A stretch of 64,000 nucleotides of DNA from contig NW_025335317.1 of assembly GCF_004798865.1 (NCBI RefSeq), positions 29,190,882 to 29,254,881 of the forward strand. The letters run 5' to 3'. Position 1 is the first letter of the stretch. The number at the start of each line of letters is the position of its first letter. Source of the stretch: Varanus komodoensis. Taxonomy: Eukaryota; Chordata; Lepidosauria; Squamata; Varanidae. The translations under genes were made by a program, and so were the position numbers. Of the stretch, positions 31,673 to 45,540 are shown piece after piece. The notes under the pieces are model-generated. The model did not search any database, was not told where the DNA came from, and worked only from the letters and a program-made list of their open reading frames with translations.

Positions 31673-32109
31673 TTGATCATGGAGTGAGTAGGTAAGAAGC
31701 ACATGTCAAAGGTACTTCAACTATAGCTATGAGTTATAATTGGATTATTGGTGCTTTTACTCTCATCCAACTAATGAAAGTGACAGGGATAAACAAGAGG
31801 AGTAGCCTGCATACTTTTGGAGAAGATGGAAGTCTTGGCGTTTGTGTTCATGTTGGAATGTTGGAATCATTTGCTAGTTCAAGTCTACAAAACCAACAAA
31901 AATCCACGGACTGGTCTTAGCTCATATGCAAAGGTTTACACATCACTCTACCACTTTGTGAAAGAAACCAGAGAGAGTCTTAGTAAATCTGAACTCAAAG
32001 TGAAAGCAAACCTTCCTGATACAGAATAAGAAAGTATGAATGAAAGAAAAAGAGTGAGGATAAAAAAAAAGAAGTATGTGATGGTGAAATGAAAGGCATT
32101 CCCCAAGAG

Positions 32110-32560
32110 AGAAATTGTATATGTACCTATTTAAATATGTATATATCATCCTTAATCCATATAGAATTTCAGGACAGCTTACATAAAGACAAGAAAACAA
32201 CATTAATATCTGCAACAGCACTTAGAATATATATACAGAATATCAAATATATAATAAAATTATTATATTCTAGCTATTAAAATACTGATTAAATAAAAGG
32301 TTTTAGCCTGGCACTGAAATGAATAAAGGTGTACCTCTCTGGGGAGCAGATTTTCAGTGGGGTGCTTCCACTGAAAAGCACCTTCATCTAGCTTTTTTTC
32401 AAAGAGGGCTCCCAGAGCAGATGATCTTAGGGTATGGGCAGCTGTATTTGGAAGGAGGCATTCCTTCAAATATGCACATAAAATCCTTTATTCTAATATT
32501 GGATGCTCTTGAAGAAAAGAGTGATCCTATAGGATGATGTTGCAAAAAGCTTTAGGCTTA
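32110..32560 (-). mobile_element. L2-type LINE 3' UTR
   Basis: The order is TTTCAGGACAGCTTACATAA, then AAGGTTTTAGCCTGGCACTG, CTCTGGGGAGCAGA, TTCCACTGAAAAGCACC and AAAGAGGGCTCCCAGAGCAG. This is the inverted 3' UTR of the squamate L2-type LINE also represented at 8630 and 46690. No coding part remains. Confidence 0.6.
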
Positions 32561-33149
32561 GTCTTGGTTGATTTAGAATCCTCAGAACAGCTGTGTGAAG
32601 GTGCGAAGCTTCTGATAAAAAACACACAATTCTCATGGTGTTGGTATCAAACTCGCTGGAGAAATAAAGCATTTTTCCTACATCAAGCAAAATTATTCTG
32701 ATAAAGGACAACTGTGCCACCAAAATCGCAAAGGTTTGCTTTTCAAAATAAGGTTCAGTCAGCTTTCCCTAAAGTAGAAGCAAGATTATATTATTAAAAG
32801 TTTCAGGATGTTTTGCTATTTTCAGTATAATAATAACAAACCACTTAGAAGGAGGGTTATTTTCATAGTGGAGAAGGATTAAGAATGAACTGTAAACATC
32901 CATGCTGCAAGAAAAGCTGCCTGCACTATGCATTATGGGCATAAAAATAAGCTCTCTATTTTATCATGTGATAACATCCCCCAGGACTTTGCTCTTGAAA
33001 ATCATGAAAGAAAATATTTTTAATTTGATGTGCAAATTGAAGTGACTGTGTTGGTTATTTCAAAGCTTCCATTTACTAAGTGCTAATCTATTTAATGGTC
33101 TTGCATTCCTTTATATTAAAATTCCTGGTTTCAACATTTTTCATTGTTT

Positions 33150-36100
33150 TCTACAATCTAAACAAATGATTATTCCAAAGGCTTCAGACAAACTGAGTTC
33201 AAAATCTTATTCTCTCTACAATTACTATATATTTCAGCCCTAAGTGAAATTCCCTCTAACCAGTGATAGAAAAACTCCCATGTTTTGTAGTAGGATGTAT
33301 CTTCTTCTTCCTTAAGAGATAAGATCAGTCTATCCATTTCCACAGAGTCCAATATCTTCTTTAGAATCAGATCATCAGACGGTAACTCTTCATTCCTCCA
33401 ATATTGTGCAAATACAATCCCCACCATGTAATTACATGCAAAGTTAAATATATTCTTTGTTTATCGAAATCATCAGGGAGAATACCTAATAAAAATAATT
33501 CTGGTTAAAATATTACAGGTCTCTGCAACATTTCCCCAAGCCATCTATGTATTTTACTCCAGTATTTTATTTTATTTTTTGCTTTATCACAAGTCCACCA
33601 CATATGATAAAAGGTACCAGGCTTTTGTTTACATTTCCAACACCTATTTGGCATATTTGAAAACATTTTTGCTAAACTATTCGGTGATAAATACCATCTG
33701 TAAAACATTTTATACAAATTTTCTTTATATGAAGTTGCCCAAGTTATCTTAATATTTCTTTCCCACAGCTTTTGCTATTTCTACAATTCCATATTATATC
33801 CAACATTTTGTGCCCGTGATATCATAGTTTCCTTAACTTGTCCATCTTCCATTTTCATATCTAAAAGAAAGTTATACAATCTTTTAATCATTTTTTCATC
33901 TGATTTTAAAATTACTTGATCAAACATAGTTTGCTCCTTATAAAAACCATACATTTTAGAGTCTTTAGCATATCTTGATTGTATTTGCACTTGATGCCAC
34001 CAAGAAAGATCAATACCCTGTTCTTGAAGTTCTTGATTTGATTTTAATCTTCCATTATTATCAACAATATCATTATAAGTCACAATCTTATTAAAATTCA
34101 GAGTGTTTGGATATACAAAGGCTTCCATGGGAGAAAGCCATCTCGGTATCTTATTATAGAGTTTTATCTTTAGTTTTTCCCAAACCAAAATCAATGAGTT
34201 CCTAATATAATGATATTGAAAATACCCATGGGTTTTACATTTCTCATACCACATAAAAGCACGCCACCCCATTTGTAAGCCATGACCTTCAAGATATAGA
34301 ATTCTTTTGTTTCTTAATAGTATCCATTCTTTTAACCACACTAAAACACATGCTTGGGAGTACAACAACCAATCAGGAAGACCAACACTCCCATTCCTTT
34401 AGGCTCCTGAAGCATTTTTAGCTTAATTCTTGTGGGGGGTGCAGTTGTCTTTTGCCCTATAAATCTCAAAATTTGTGTCTTTAAATCATCAAAAAACTTT
34501 TTCTCAACTTTTATAGGAATTGTTCGGAATAAAAACAAAATCTTAGGTAATATATTCATTTTAACTATAGCTATTCTTCCCAACAACAATACTTGTAGAT
34601 TAGTCCACCTTTCTAAGTCAGTCTTAATCTCTTTAGACAGTTTGATATAATTATCTTACTACAATGTAGCACATCTAGCTGTTAGGAAAATTCCCAAATA
34701 TTTAGCCTTTTAAACTATCTGGAGATCTACTTGCTCCATCAGAGCTGTTCTTTGGTCCAGTGTACAGACTTTCACTAATAATTTGGTCTTTCCTCTATTT
34801 ATTTTCACCCCATAACCTCTCCATAGTCTTCTAATTTTTTTAGTAATTTAGGCACTGTTACCACAGGATCTTCTAAGATGAAAACTAAATTATCTGCACA
34901 TGCTTGGAGTTTGTAGCTTTCAACTTTAATTCTAGTTCCTTTAATATCCATGACTTTCTTGACATTTCTGTTGAGAACCTCTAAGATTAGTATGAATAAG
35001 GGACATCCTTGTCATGTACCTTTTAAAATATTATAGTCTCTTTAAATTCTCCATTAATTATTATTCTGGAAGTTTGTTTTTCATAAATGGTTGTTATTAC
35101 ATTTATAAATTTTTCACCAAAGTCCATTTGTTTTAATTGCTCTTTCATGAACTGCCAATTTATGTTATCAAATGCCTTTTGCGCATCTAAAAACTATAGT
35201 GCCATTTCTTTTTCAGAGTGGACTTCATAATACTCTAAAATATCCAATATAGTCCTCACATTGCCTCTAATTTGTCTCTTAGGCAAGAAACCATTCTCAT
35301 CTGTGTGTATAAAGTCTATTAAGAATTTTTCCAATCTTTCTGCCCTTACCAAGGCAAAAATTTTGTAACCCACATTTAGAAGTGATATTGGTCTATAGTT
35401 TTGAATATGTGTCAAGTCCGTATCTTCTTTCGGTATTAATGTTTGCCTCCATCCAGGTGTTCGGTATTTTGGCTTCAGATAAAACTGCATTGCATATGTC
35501 CTTCAATGGTGTGTTTAAGATTTCTTCAAAACATTTATAATATTCCGCTGGTAAGCCATCTGGACCAGGAGTTTTATCATTTTTCTGCTTTTTAATCTCT
35601 GTCATTATTTCCTCATTTAATATTTTTTTAAAGTTCTCTGGAAGCTTTGGTAGATTTTCCTTTTGTATATTTTCTTGAATGTTCTCAACTGATACCTCTT
35701 TAGGTTCAACTATTTTCAACTATTTTCTTTATTGGTGCACTTTGTACATTTAATTGTCCTTCTCCATCTTTCAACTTAAGAATTAGTCTCTTTTCTCTTT
35801 CTTTCTTTAGGTTTTAGGCTAGCCATCTTCCAGGTTTATTAGCATTTTCAAAAGAATTCTGTTTGGCCATTTTAATGTGCTTAGCTAATTCCTTTGTTTC
35901 TAAGAGGTTCCATTTATGTTTTAGAAGATTCATCTGTGTCTTAAGATCTTTTTTGACAGAACCTTTTGTAGTTCCTGTTCTAGTTTCATCAAGTCATCTG
36001 TTAGTTTGTGTCATTCTTGTTTCCTCTTTTTATTTGCTTTTGCTGTATAGGTTATGATCAGTCCTCTAACATAGGCTTTGGCTGTGTCCCTAACATTTTG

Positions 36101-37590
36101 TAGGGAGTTTTCTTCTATTTTATTTTCTTGAAAAAAGAATTTTAATTCCTTTTTTATTTCTTCTTTGAAGTTTTTATCTTTTAGAAGGTGTTTATTAAAT
36201 ATCCATCTAGGCAGTTTTGGTGTTCCTTTCATGGTCATGGTTATAGGGTTATGGTCAGCCCAGACATTTGTGTCTGTTTCAGCTTCTAGCACAGGGGTCG
36301 GCAACCTTTGACACTCAAAGAGCCATTTGGACCCATTTCCCACAGAAAAGAAAACACTGGGAGCCGCAAAACCCTTTTGACATCTAAAATAAAGATAACA
36401 CTGTATATATAGGTTTTTTTATCTTTATGCTATGTATAAAAAAAACTATAGTGTGCTGTATTTATGAACTGCTACAGAGAAAACAATTTTTTTATTTCTG
36501 CATGCAACAAAAACATTTTGAACTCCAAAAAAAAAAAAAAAAGATGCTGGATTGAAGGTTACTTTCAAATCAAATAGACAATGTCTATTTGAGTCCTCCT
36601 CATATGTATGAAATAAAAAGCCAAACTTAAATTATCCACCAGCAGCAAACCAAACATGCCACCTGCAGCAAACCAAAAATGCTGTCTGCTTCTGTGTGCC
36701 CTCATCCTTTTATCACATGGTGAAATATTGAGCAAACATCCCTCTCCCAATGTAATAATGTTGCTGAAATTTTTATAAGAAACTTCTTAAAACAAGGAAG
36801 TAGATCTATATCTTCATTATGATTTAGCTGCAGCTCTTGTTCAGTCACTAAAAACTGTTATTTTTAATCTTACATTATAAACTAGTAGGATTCCTTTCAT
36901 ATATTTTGAATAGGAGAACAGCTTTCCGCAGAGTCAAAGTCAGTGCTAAAGGGCTGCATGCATTAAACAGCAAATCCCATAAGTTCATCGGCAGAAAAAG
37001 CAAATGAATCTACCTACGTACCATTAAATGTTTGGTTTTCCTCAGAAACTTTTCTTTTCTTCGATTTATCCATGGTTGGGGAGGGGGGAAGCTCAGTAAA
37101 TCAGCACTGGGTCACAGATGTAGGTGTGTTTAGTGACTGATTAGCAGATAAATAGTCAAGTGATGTGAATTGTGACAGGTCCCAAGTGCAGCTTTTAACA
37201 TTCAGATGAAGGAGATGACATTTGGACAAAGAGAATCTTTTCAGCAGCTTTTTGTGTAACATGAGAGCCTGCAGGAAGCTTGTTCCACTCTTTCCCTGCA
37301 CAATAGCAGAGGAATGTAGCAATTTACTTAACCAGCCTCTTCACAGATCAGCGACTGTGCCGGCGCATATTTTGAGCGAAGGAGCCGCAGCAGAGGGATT
37401 CAAGAGCCACATGCAGCTCCAGAGCCGCAGGTTGCTGACCCCTGTTCTAGCAGATCTGAGATTAAGTCTGGGGTCATCCAGATCATATCTAGACCATGAC
37501 CTATGTCTATTTGAATAAAAAGTATATTTTGCTATAGTTGTGTTTTTGTGCCTCCAAGTATCTATAAGTCTAAATTCCTCAGAGCATATA
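33150..37590 (-). mobile_element. L1 LINE, 5'-truncated, split by a hAT element
   Basis: Minus-strand ORF2 pieces run from the endonuclease (DLIDTWRHKN, YTFYSNRHRSWSR at about 37460-37570) through a linker (36011-36283). The reverse transcriptase is next: NDKTPGPDGLPAEYYKCF, YRPISLLNVGYKIFA, DENGFLPKRQIRGNVRTILD. The C-terminal region holds HGYFQYHYIRNSL and CWKCKQKPGTFYHMWWTC, the L1 CCHC-like motif. The catalytic motif near 34895 reads ADN rather than ADD. Several frameshifts and stops are present. The 36292-37444 hAT element interrupts it. Vertebrate L1 identity is clear; the subfamily is not determined. Confidence 0.88.
36292..37444. mobile_element. hAT DNA transposon (non-autonomous), 1153 bp, perfect TSD
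   Basis: The left end CAGGGGTCGGCAACCTTTGA is inverted at the right as CGCAGGTTGCTGACCCCTG. The 8-bp target-site duplication TTCTAGCA is exact at 36284-36291 and 37445-37452. Sub-terminal AGAGCC/GAGCCGC motifs are typical of this hAT (Charlie-like) family. A poly-A run lies near 36527-36542. The largest internal frames (97-98 codons) have no transposase motif. It inserted into the L1 after that L1 landed, so it is the younger of the two. Confidence 0.92.
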
Positions 37591-39119
37591 TGCTGCTAAG
37601 TAAGAAATCATAAAGTTAGATAATAATGGATATAGGATTACTGGAAGTTTGTATACTTTTTCATTTAGAATAGCAGTATTAATTTTTCATTAAAAGCTGC
37701 ATTGCTACTGCCATTAACTAAGTTCTAGTCTCTTTCTATAAAACTGGAACCTTTAATTTCATATAGTAATTAAGAAATCACAAGGCACTGGTAATGAAAA
37801 TAAAGCTTCTTTGCAAGCTTAGTTCTTAGTTTAGTTGTTTTTCATTGCATCTTTGCTTATGAATATAAAAAGGTGTAATGGTTTACCATTCATTACTCCT
37901 TCCATTATTATGTAATTTACTTTATCTCTTTATTTTTTTATAACTCTTGACATGGCTTAGTAATACTCCTCAACAGTTTTAATTCCAAAACCCAACAAAG
38001 ATTTGACTAAAAGACTCTAATACCAAAAATGCCAGTGGATCTCAGCCAGTTACAATATCCTGAATTGTTGGCAATTGGAGCTAATTGAGTTGCCTACTAA
38101 AGAGTCTTTACTTTTCACCAATAACTGGCCACACTGACCAGTTTCTGTAGGTTTTTGTTGTACTGGGGCTGCTGTGCTTTGTTACACAGAAGGTGAAATA
38201 TTATTTTATGTTGTCAAAACAAAAAGCTGACAATGGTTCAAAAATCATGGATGGTAGGGAAATTTGATATTTGTTGGCTGATTGTTGATCAAGTCTGCTG
38301 TAAAACAAGATGCACAGAAAATACCATCTTTTGTGTACCACAGGTAGTTTCACTGATCTTTGTGCACATGTACTATTCTTAAGCTGAGCTATTTCAAGGA
38401 AAAGAAGATTCTTCAGATTTGAGCTGAAAAGGCAAAGGTGGAAAGTTGGTCACAGTAATGTCACAGATCTTCCACATTTTCAGAAGATTTGCAATTTTAT
38501 TTTAGATATTTGTGATTGTTTTCTTTGTTACATTGCAAAAACCAACATATTTACATACCACTCTGTATGTGCTACTTTAAAAGGAAGTGGTAGGCAGCTT
38601 AGCTAACTTACAAGCAGAGGGCTGAGAGTGGTGGCTGATCTAATGTCGTGTTTCTTGCTCAGTATGAGTGTCATGGAATTTGTGATGCAGGGTAAGCTTG
38701 GATGCCATTGCAGGCAAAGTCCTCTCTGCAGTTTGCCTTTTCAGTTATGAGGCACCTGGTTTCAGCCTGAAATTTAGCTTGTTCAGACACAAGCTCTTGG
38801 CATGACTTCTTGAATCAAAGCCTGCTTACTCTTCACCACTGTCATACTTTTTAATGTTATATTATTGTGAGAGTCTACTCAATCAAATCTGGTTGGTGGG
38901 AAAGGTGGAAACAAAATTATGTATGTTTGGGGATGCAGGCATCCTGCTCATAGAAAATAACAACCCAGGAGAGGTTGGTTTCTTTTCTAGAGCAAATGCA
39001 ACAAGGTAGTAACTTAAAATTTAACTTTTGGTAGAGATAATGCCCAGAAAGGTCAAAAACATAAACAAGTGCCTCTCAAATCTTTGAACCTGCTCTTTGT
39101 ACTGAGATACTAGCACACA
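37591..39119. other. Unassigned DNA
   Basis: About 1.5 kb without a recognisable gene. The first 200 bp may still be L1 endonuclease, but I cannot read it. Confidence 0.4.
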
Positions 39120-41100
39120 ATTAAATGAGAGTCTTTCTCTTTCCATGGAGGAAAAAAGATTTGACTGATCCTGGAGTCTATAGACCTATATCCTTGATTA
39201 TCCAAGATGTGAAAATTTTTACAGCAATATTTGCAAAGAGGATGAGTGATTTTATTGGTAATTATATTAATGTGGATCAAAGCAGTTTTGTAATAGGCAG
39301 ATGGCAGACTTAACTAGAAGAGTATTAAATATAATTGAATATCTTTATGGAAAATTGAATATCTTTATGGAATATATATATGGAAAATTTAAAAGCTGGA
39401 ATAATAGTGTTAGATATTTTCAAAGCTTTTGACTGTGTAATGGACAAAAATTAAGATGTTAATACAACCACTGGGATCTGGTCCATGATTTAGAAATATA
39501 ACGAAACAATTATATTCAGAAAACTTTGCAATGGTGATAGTATAGTATAACAAACCAAATATCCCTAGGCTGTGGTACTAGACAGCGTTGCCACTCTCTC
39601 TGATATTGTTTGCTTTAATGATAGAACTGCTAACAAATAGTATTACAAATGATAATTCAATAAAAGGTATAGGATTTGAGAATTAAATTAAGATTATCTT
39701 ATTTGCGGATGATTCATTATTAACAATAAAGGAACCAAGTAAGGCTATTGTTCAGATTAAAATATATTTAACAGAGTTTGGAGAAATAATGGGTTTACAA
39801 ATTTAAACTGGGACAAATCAGAGATTATGTTATTTAACTGTAATAAAGTAGAAAAGGATGAGATTAAGAGCAAATTAGAAGTTAATGTTTGTTTGTTTGT
39901 TCATTTGTTTGTTTGTTTATAGCATTTGTATGTCACCCAATTGTGTCACAGCACCTCTGGGCAGCTCACAACATGAGATAACACAAGATATGCACAATTA
40001 TTAAGTATTTAGGTGTAAATATTACCAAAAATTGCAGAGTTTAAAGGAGAATAATTTTGATAAGTTAAAATATGAAAGAGAAAATGAATAATTTAAAAAG
40101 ATTGGTTTATCATGGTATGGCAGAATAGCGGCATTTAAAATGAAGATTTTTACCTAAGATTAACTTCTTGTTTATGATATTGCCAATTAAGTTAAGAGAA
40201 AGATTTGAAAGAATGGCAAGACATGATTAATAAATTTTGTAACAGATAAAAGAGCAAGGATTAATAATAAAAAAGATAGTATATGCCCCAGAAAAAGGGA
40301 GGTTTAGGTATTCCCAATGTGAAATTTTATTATATAGCAAATAAAACAAGGCATATACCAGATATTATACTACAGCTGGATAAGATAATATGGGTTAAAT
40401 TAGAATATCAAGAAGTAGAGGTATCTTCATTAAATATTTTTCATCAGCAAGATAATAAAACATTATCAAAAAGATAGGAAACTCTTTTTTAGAATATGGA
40501 CAGAATCAGGAATAAATATAGGGACATATTTAGCCCATCAATTTTTCTGTTATATCCAATTACAGAATTAGAATGATTTCCAGAGAATCTGAGGAATTGA
40601 GGGAAAAACTGAAGGGTAAACATGTCATTAGGTTGAAAAATTGGTTAGAGAAAATGAGGAGTAAAGAAATGATACAACCAATACTGGGACAGGGTAAAGT
40701 AACTTGGTATAATACACTTCAGTTAGATTACTGGACTAAAGATTGGTTGAATACTAAATGTAGAGTATATACTAAAGTTGAAGATATAGTTTTACAGAAA
40801 AAAAACCAAGGTAATATGTGAGTGAGAGGAATGGGAAGAAAAAATTACAAAATATTACTAGAAATGGAAGATAGATATGATCCTCTTAAAGAGGCTTGGG
40901 AAATAGATTTAAAAATAAGTATTAGGACTGAAGAAGGAATAACATGAGGGATAAGAGAATTTTAAAATTTATGTCAAAAAGAATTAAAGAGATTTTTTTA
41001 TGAATTAGTTTGGAAATGGTACTTAACTCCAGTTAAATTGAATTATATGAACAGACTATGAAGGGTGGGGCTTCAACCATCTGAGGTCTTGTATTGTCCC
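39120..41100 (+). mobile_element. L1 LINE fragment, plus strand
   Basis: Readable pieces are KKDLTDPGVYRPISL, AKRMSDFIGNYINVDQSSF, LDIFKAFD, LFADDSLL (intact FADD near 39705) and PQKKGGLGIPNVKFYYIANK. The C-terminal block is VTWYNTLQLDYWTKDWLNTK. Stops and frameshifts are frequent. A GTTT run with an L2-like tail interrupts at 39888-39990. It is a distinct L1 lineage from the copy at 33150 and closer to the one at 60310. Confidence 0.85.
39888..39990 (-). mobile_element. L2-type tail nested in L1
   Basis: GTTTGTTTGTTCATTTGTTT, then GCATTTGTATGTCACCCAAT and CACCTCTGGGCAGCTCACAA, the inverted LINE end pattern seen at 46690. Confidence 0.5.
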
Positions 41101-43954
41101 AATTATTGCCATCTCTTCATAACTACCATTCACAATGGAAATAAATCTCTCATTGGTACCAACAGCACTAAATTTAATGAAGATCTATTGGTTAACCAAG
41201 TTTAATTGCTTACCTGATTAATTACATGTAACCAAGGTCTAGTGAAGAACCCTGAGCACAGGGAGGTTAAATTCTCCATAATAGGTTCTTTCTTCCTCTC
41301 CCATCAATTACCGAATCATGTATCCCTGGCCCATGATAGCTTCCCTAACCAATTAGACTGTCATCCTATAAATAATAAAAACAGTGGAATTTGCTTTTTA
41401 GTAAACATGCTGTTATTGAGGGATGAACATCTGTTCCTCTAGGAATGAACTTTCAGGTATACTTCAGTACTGGAGCAGAGGCCAGAAAGACAGCTGTCAT
41501 TTTTTTGGAGAATACGACTATCAGATCATGATGCCTGTGTATCCTTTCTGGTCTCAGTGGCGGCATGCCTCTATATCCCTGGGGGAACAGAAGTGGGTGA
41601 GTGCTATTGCATTAATGCCCTCTTTGTAGGCTCCCCACAGACAACCAGGTGGTCATTGTGCAAAAGGAATGCTGTACCAGATAGACCTTTGGTCTGATAC
41701 AGCATGGCTCTTTATACTGGGAGCTACAAACACTCCTGTTTCAGCCCCTACCTTCTACCCCATGTCCCAGAAGGACATGTAAAGTGGAGGCAGAATGTTT
41801 TCAGCACACATACCAGTGAATATGGCAGTTTCTGTATTCTAGGTGTGGACATAAGAAGATAATAGCCCTCTGGGCTACTAGGGTGGTATATAAATGCTAG
41901 TAATACATAGTAAGTGTCACATGAGGTGAAAATGATAGCAGCCATAAAGTAAGGAAGCCATTAATTTGACTCTAAGTGGCTAAAATTAAATTTTGAGTGG
42001 CAACTCAAATTTATTCACTTTTCTGATGGCATGTGCTCTGGTTTCTATTCAGATTGTATACGCCTTTATGATGTCATACAAAATATGTCTTGGCATAGGC
42101 TGATAACAATATTCTGTGAATCTATAAAGATAAATGTTTCTAGGGGCTGAGTGTGTGTTTTTGAATTCCAGTAACAAATTACCCACAATATTTTCTGGAA
42201 GGTATTCTACATGCTTAATATATGGGATCCTGAATGGGATGGACATGCAATAGTTGGTTTAAACAGGCAATAGCACTTCATTTTAGCATGAACTTTTTGT
42301 TCAGTTCCTGGGCTCATCATTACTTGAACTTCATCCTCAAGTACAGGACTGGTCTTGTCATCAGTCACAACAAGCCATCTTGATTGACAATGAATCTTAA
42401 ACCTAGAACTGGGCAAAAGTTCATTGAAAACATCATTTCCACAAAAAACATACTGTGGGCTAATAATTAGCTTCCATTTGCCATCACATGCTTGTACATG
42501 TATCTTGTCACTGCCTTTTCTTTGTTTCTTAGATGTAACATGTGAATAGAAATTACTTCAATTCAGATTAATGTAGATCTTTGTTCAGCAACAAGACCCA
42601 TATCTCTGATACATCATGGAAATGCTATACCAAATAGAAGAAAGAAAGGTCAGTAGGGTATGAATTAATTTGTAGCCAAGGCATTTGATTTACTGATGGG
42701 AAAATTGGAAGTTAACTTTTTATGGCAAGAACATCCTTGAATTTAAGTTGTCTTCAGCAGGTTGCTGTGAAACCTGTGAAACATAATAGAAAAAAAAATC
42801 AGGAGCTGAACATCCACACCACAAACTTACCTGGTCCCATCCATAGATTTTTTTTTTAAATCCAAGAATGTCTGTTCCACTAATCTTCAAAGAAACAGTG
42901 AGATAACCAAATCTGCAGATAAGACTTGATTATTCTGGATGGTATAATCCAAACCAGACTGCAAAGAGTTCTGTGCAGCATTTCCAAAAACCCGATTGAT
43001 GGTCAACAAAATGGGAGATGAGATTCAACTAACACATACAATAATGCACAGAGGATAACAATCCCCAATTTAGAGATGACATGTTATGACAAATCAGTGC
43101 TTGAGAGGACATGGTCAGGCTTTCTTCAGGTGATATCCACAGTACAACTTTAGCATAAGCTGCACCTTCGGGGTAGGAGAAAGGAACCAAAGAAAGAGCC
43201 CAGAATGCATCAAAAAGTAAATTTGGGTGTCTGGTGCAGATTTGCCATGTCTGACATGTTTTTGTTTTAGAAAGAGAAAAATTATCTCGTATCTCCATAT
43301 CTCCTCCACTGAAGATAGGCAACTGTTCAAAAAATACCACACCAAAAAGAAGCTTAGTTTCACAGTGTCCCTAGTTTGTCTGGCAAATTGGCTGTGCTTG
43401 GATGTTTCAGTGACCACAAAAAACTGCTTAATTTGGTGTGCACAAAGTAGGCTGTCTTATTCACTAGGAGTAATTGAATTACTTATCAGGAATGGTGAAT
43501 TCACTGTGCATCAAATATTTCAGGTTCTTTGTCACAAGAGTTAACCTTGTCTGCATGTATTAATTGCCTCCTTATTTTCTTATTAGCATTTTATTACAGA
43601 TGCCTCCTATGGTGTTCCTATCTTTAGGGGCCTTCATCATTTCACTGAATTAAGAATTTGTTGTCTTACTTTGATGGCACACTTGGTCAGCCAGGATGAT
43701 GTGTTCCTCAGTTTGTCTGCAAATGAAACAGCTTTTCTGTTGGCATTTTAGAATTCATTTTTACTTATCTGAATTGACACACACAGTTAATGCCATGTTA
43801 TCAGGCACTGACTTTGTAAGCCAAGAACCTCTCTAATATGTAATATAGAACATGCAGACGTAACTATTGATGATACATTCATTTAACGTATAATCAACTT
43901 TGTTACGTATTTGGGAACTGGAGAAAGTTTGTGGACTTAAAGACATTGGGTTTG
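41101..43954. other. Mostly unassigned; small LINE remnants
   Basis: At 41666-41712 CCAGATAGACCTTTGGTCTG and ATACAGCATGGCTCTT match the reverse complement of the L2-type 3' UTR end at 22950. At 41876-41915 CTACTAGGGTGGTATATAAA resembles the plus-strand end of the same group. Open frames at 43029-43544 on both strands have no family resemblance. Confidence 0.4.
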
Positions 43955-44060
43955 ACCTAGATTTAGTCATACTTGGAGCAGACCCATTGAGATTAGTGGG
44001 ATTTAAGTTAGCAATGACTAAAAAGTTCTGTTGATCTTACATTGGATCCACCCCATTTTA
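43955..44060. repeat. Dispersed short repeat, GGATCC-ending type
   Basis: GATTTAGTCATACTTGGAGC, CCATTGAGATTAGTGGG, TTAAGTTAGCAATGACTAA and a final TTGGATCCACC. Same motif order as 21225-21302. Confidence 0.55.
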
Positions 44061-44314
44061 GACTGAACAAAATATGCTTACTGAATAATTTCCTCTCAGC
44101 TACTGCTCAGATCATTCTGTTCATAGAAAGAAGTAGTAAAATAAATAAAACAGAATTATACTTATGAATCTGTTCTGTCACATTTTACAGGACTAGCAGC
44201 ATCATAACCTGAAAGAAACAGACAATGCCCAGGTAAAGGAAAAAACTAAGATGACGAGAAGAAGCAAAACAAAATTTCCTAAAATGTTCAATAAGCATAG
44301 AGTAAGAAGGACTC

Positions 44315-44636
44315 AGGGAACATAGGTGGCACAGCAAGTTAAACTGTTGAACTGCTGAGCTGTTGATCAGAAGGTCTGCAGTTTGAATCACATGACTGGG
44401 AAAGGGCCCTCTGCTTTGTCCCAGCTCTTGCCTACCTAGCAATTGGAAAGCATGCAAATGCAAGTAGATAAATAGGTGGGAAAGCTAACAGCATTCTGTG
44501 CACCTCGGTGTTTGGTCATGCTGGCCACATGACCGCAGAAACTGGCTTTTTGGCTTGCAAACAGAGATGAGCACCACCCCACAGAATTGGACATGACTAG
44601 CACATATGTGCAGGGGAAACTTTACATTAAAAAGGA
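44315..44636 (+). mobile_element. Sauria SINE, longer copy
   Basis: TAGGTGGCACAGCAAGTTAA, AGAAGGTCTGCAGTTTGAAT, AAGCATGCAAATGCAAGTAG, GTCATGCTGGCCACATGACC, GAGATGAGCACCACCCC and GGGGAAACTTTACATT follow in canonical order. It retains the central segment missing from the copy at 7607. Confidence 0.88.
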
Positions 44637-45540
44637 CTCACAGGAAACATAAACTGAAATGTTGTTTTAGGGCAGTTAGAAGAGAATTGAGGTTAGAAGA
44701 GAATTGAGAATTGAGGAGGAGGTCAGTTACCCCACCCCTCAAACGATGCACAGTAATTTCAAAACCACCCACAAAGGCAGGAGCAGGGAGATAGTGGTTT
44801 CACTCTATTTCTATGTTTCTATACTTCTAACTTTTTAAAAAAACATATTATGTGCTTAGTAGCTCCTTAAGATCCTTGTTATAGGGTTATGCTTGTAGCA
44901 GTAATCATGCAAAAAAGGATGATTTACACTTCTCTGATCTGATCAGATTATCATTTTTGGAAAGGACTTGACACAAATGCATACATATATCAAAAACCTG
45001 ATTCAGGCCATCATGAAAATTTGGAGCATCTTCCAATTTACCAAGGTAATGCTAAGAACTGCAAGCGGACTTCGAGCTTCCAAAAGATGGCTCAAGACAG
45101 CAACTCTATTCCCTTCCATATTATAGTAGCCTATCAAAATTCTGGAGACTTTGTAATCATGTTCATCTTTTGACTGCCAGTTTTCCTTGAAAAAACAGTG
45201 TGTGACTTGAGCAAAGATAACACTGCTAACTAATAAGGTCATTTCTAATAAAAACTGGAACATTTCAGGCTGAACTTGGTAGCCACAATGGAGTTCTGCC
45301 TTGGCGTGCCAGCCTAATCATACATGACAAGGTAGTAAGATTTAAAAAGGATTTATTTTGCAAAATAAAGGTCCTCCGCACCTCACAGTTGCAGAGAGCC
45401 CCATTCAAACTTTTCACATCAGTGCAGGTCTTTTTAATATACCTGTCCATCCAAAAATCATTCTTTGTCTCCTTCAAACTGATAATATAATAAGCAGTTT
45501 CTGGAGTACTTATGACTACTACGGGTAGTAATAATTATAT
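44637..45540. other. Unassigned DNA
   Basis: A short TTTCTATGTTTCTATACTTC near 44810 may be a CR1 tail relic. Otherwise nothing recognised. Confidence 0.4.
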
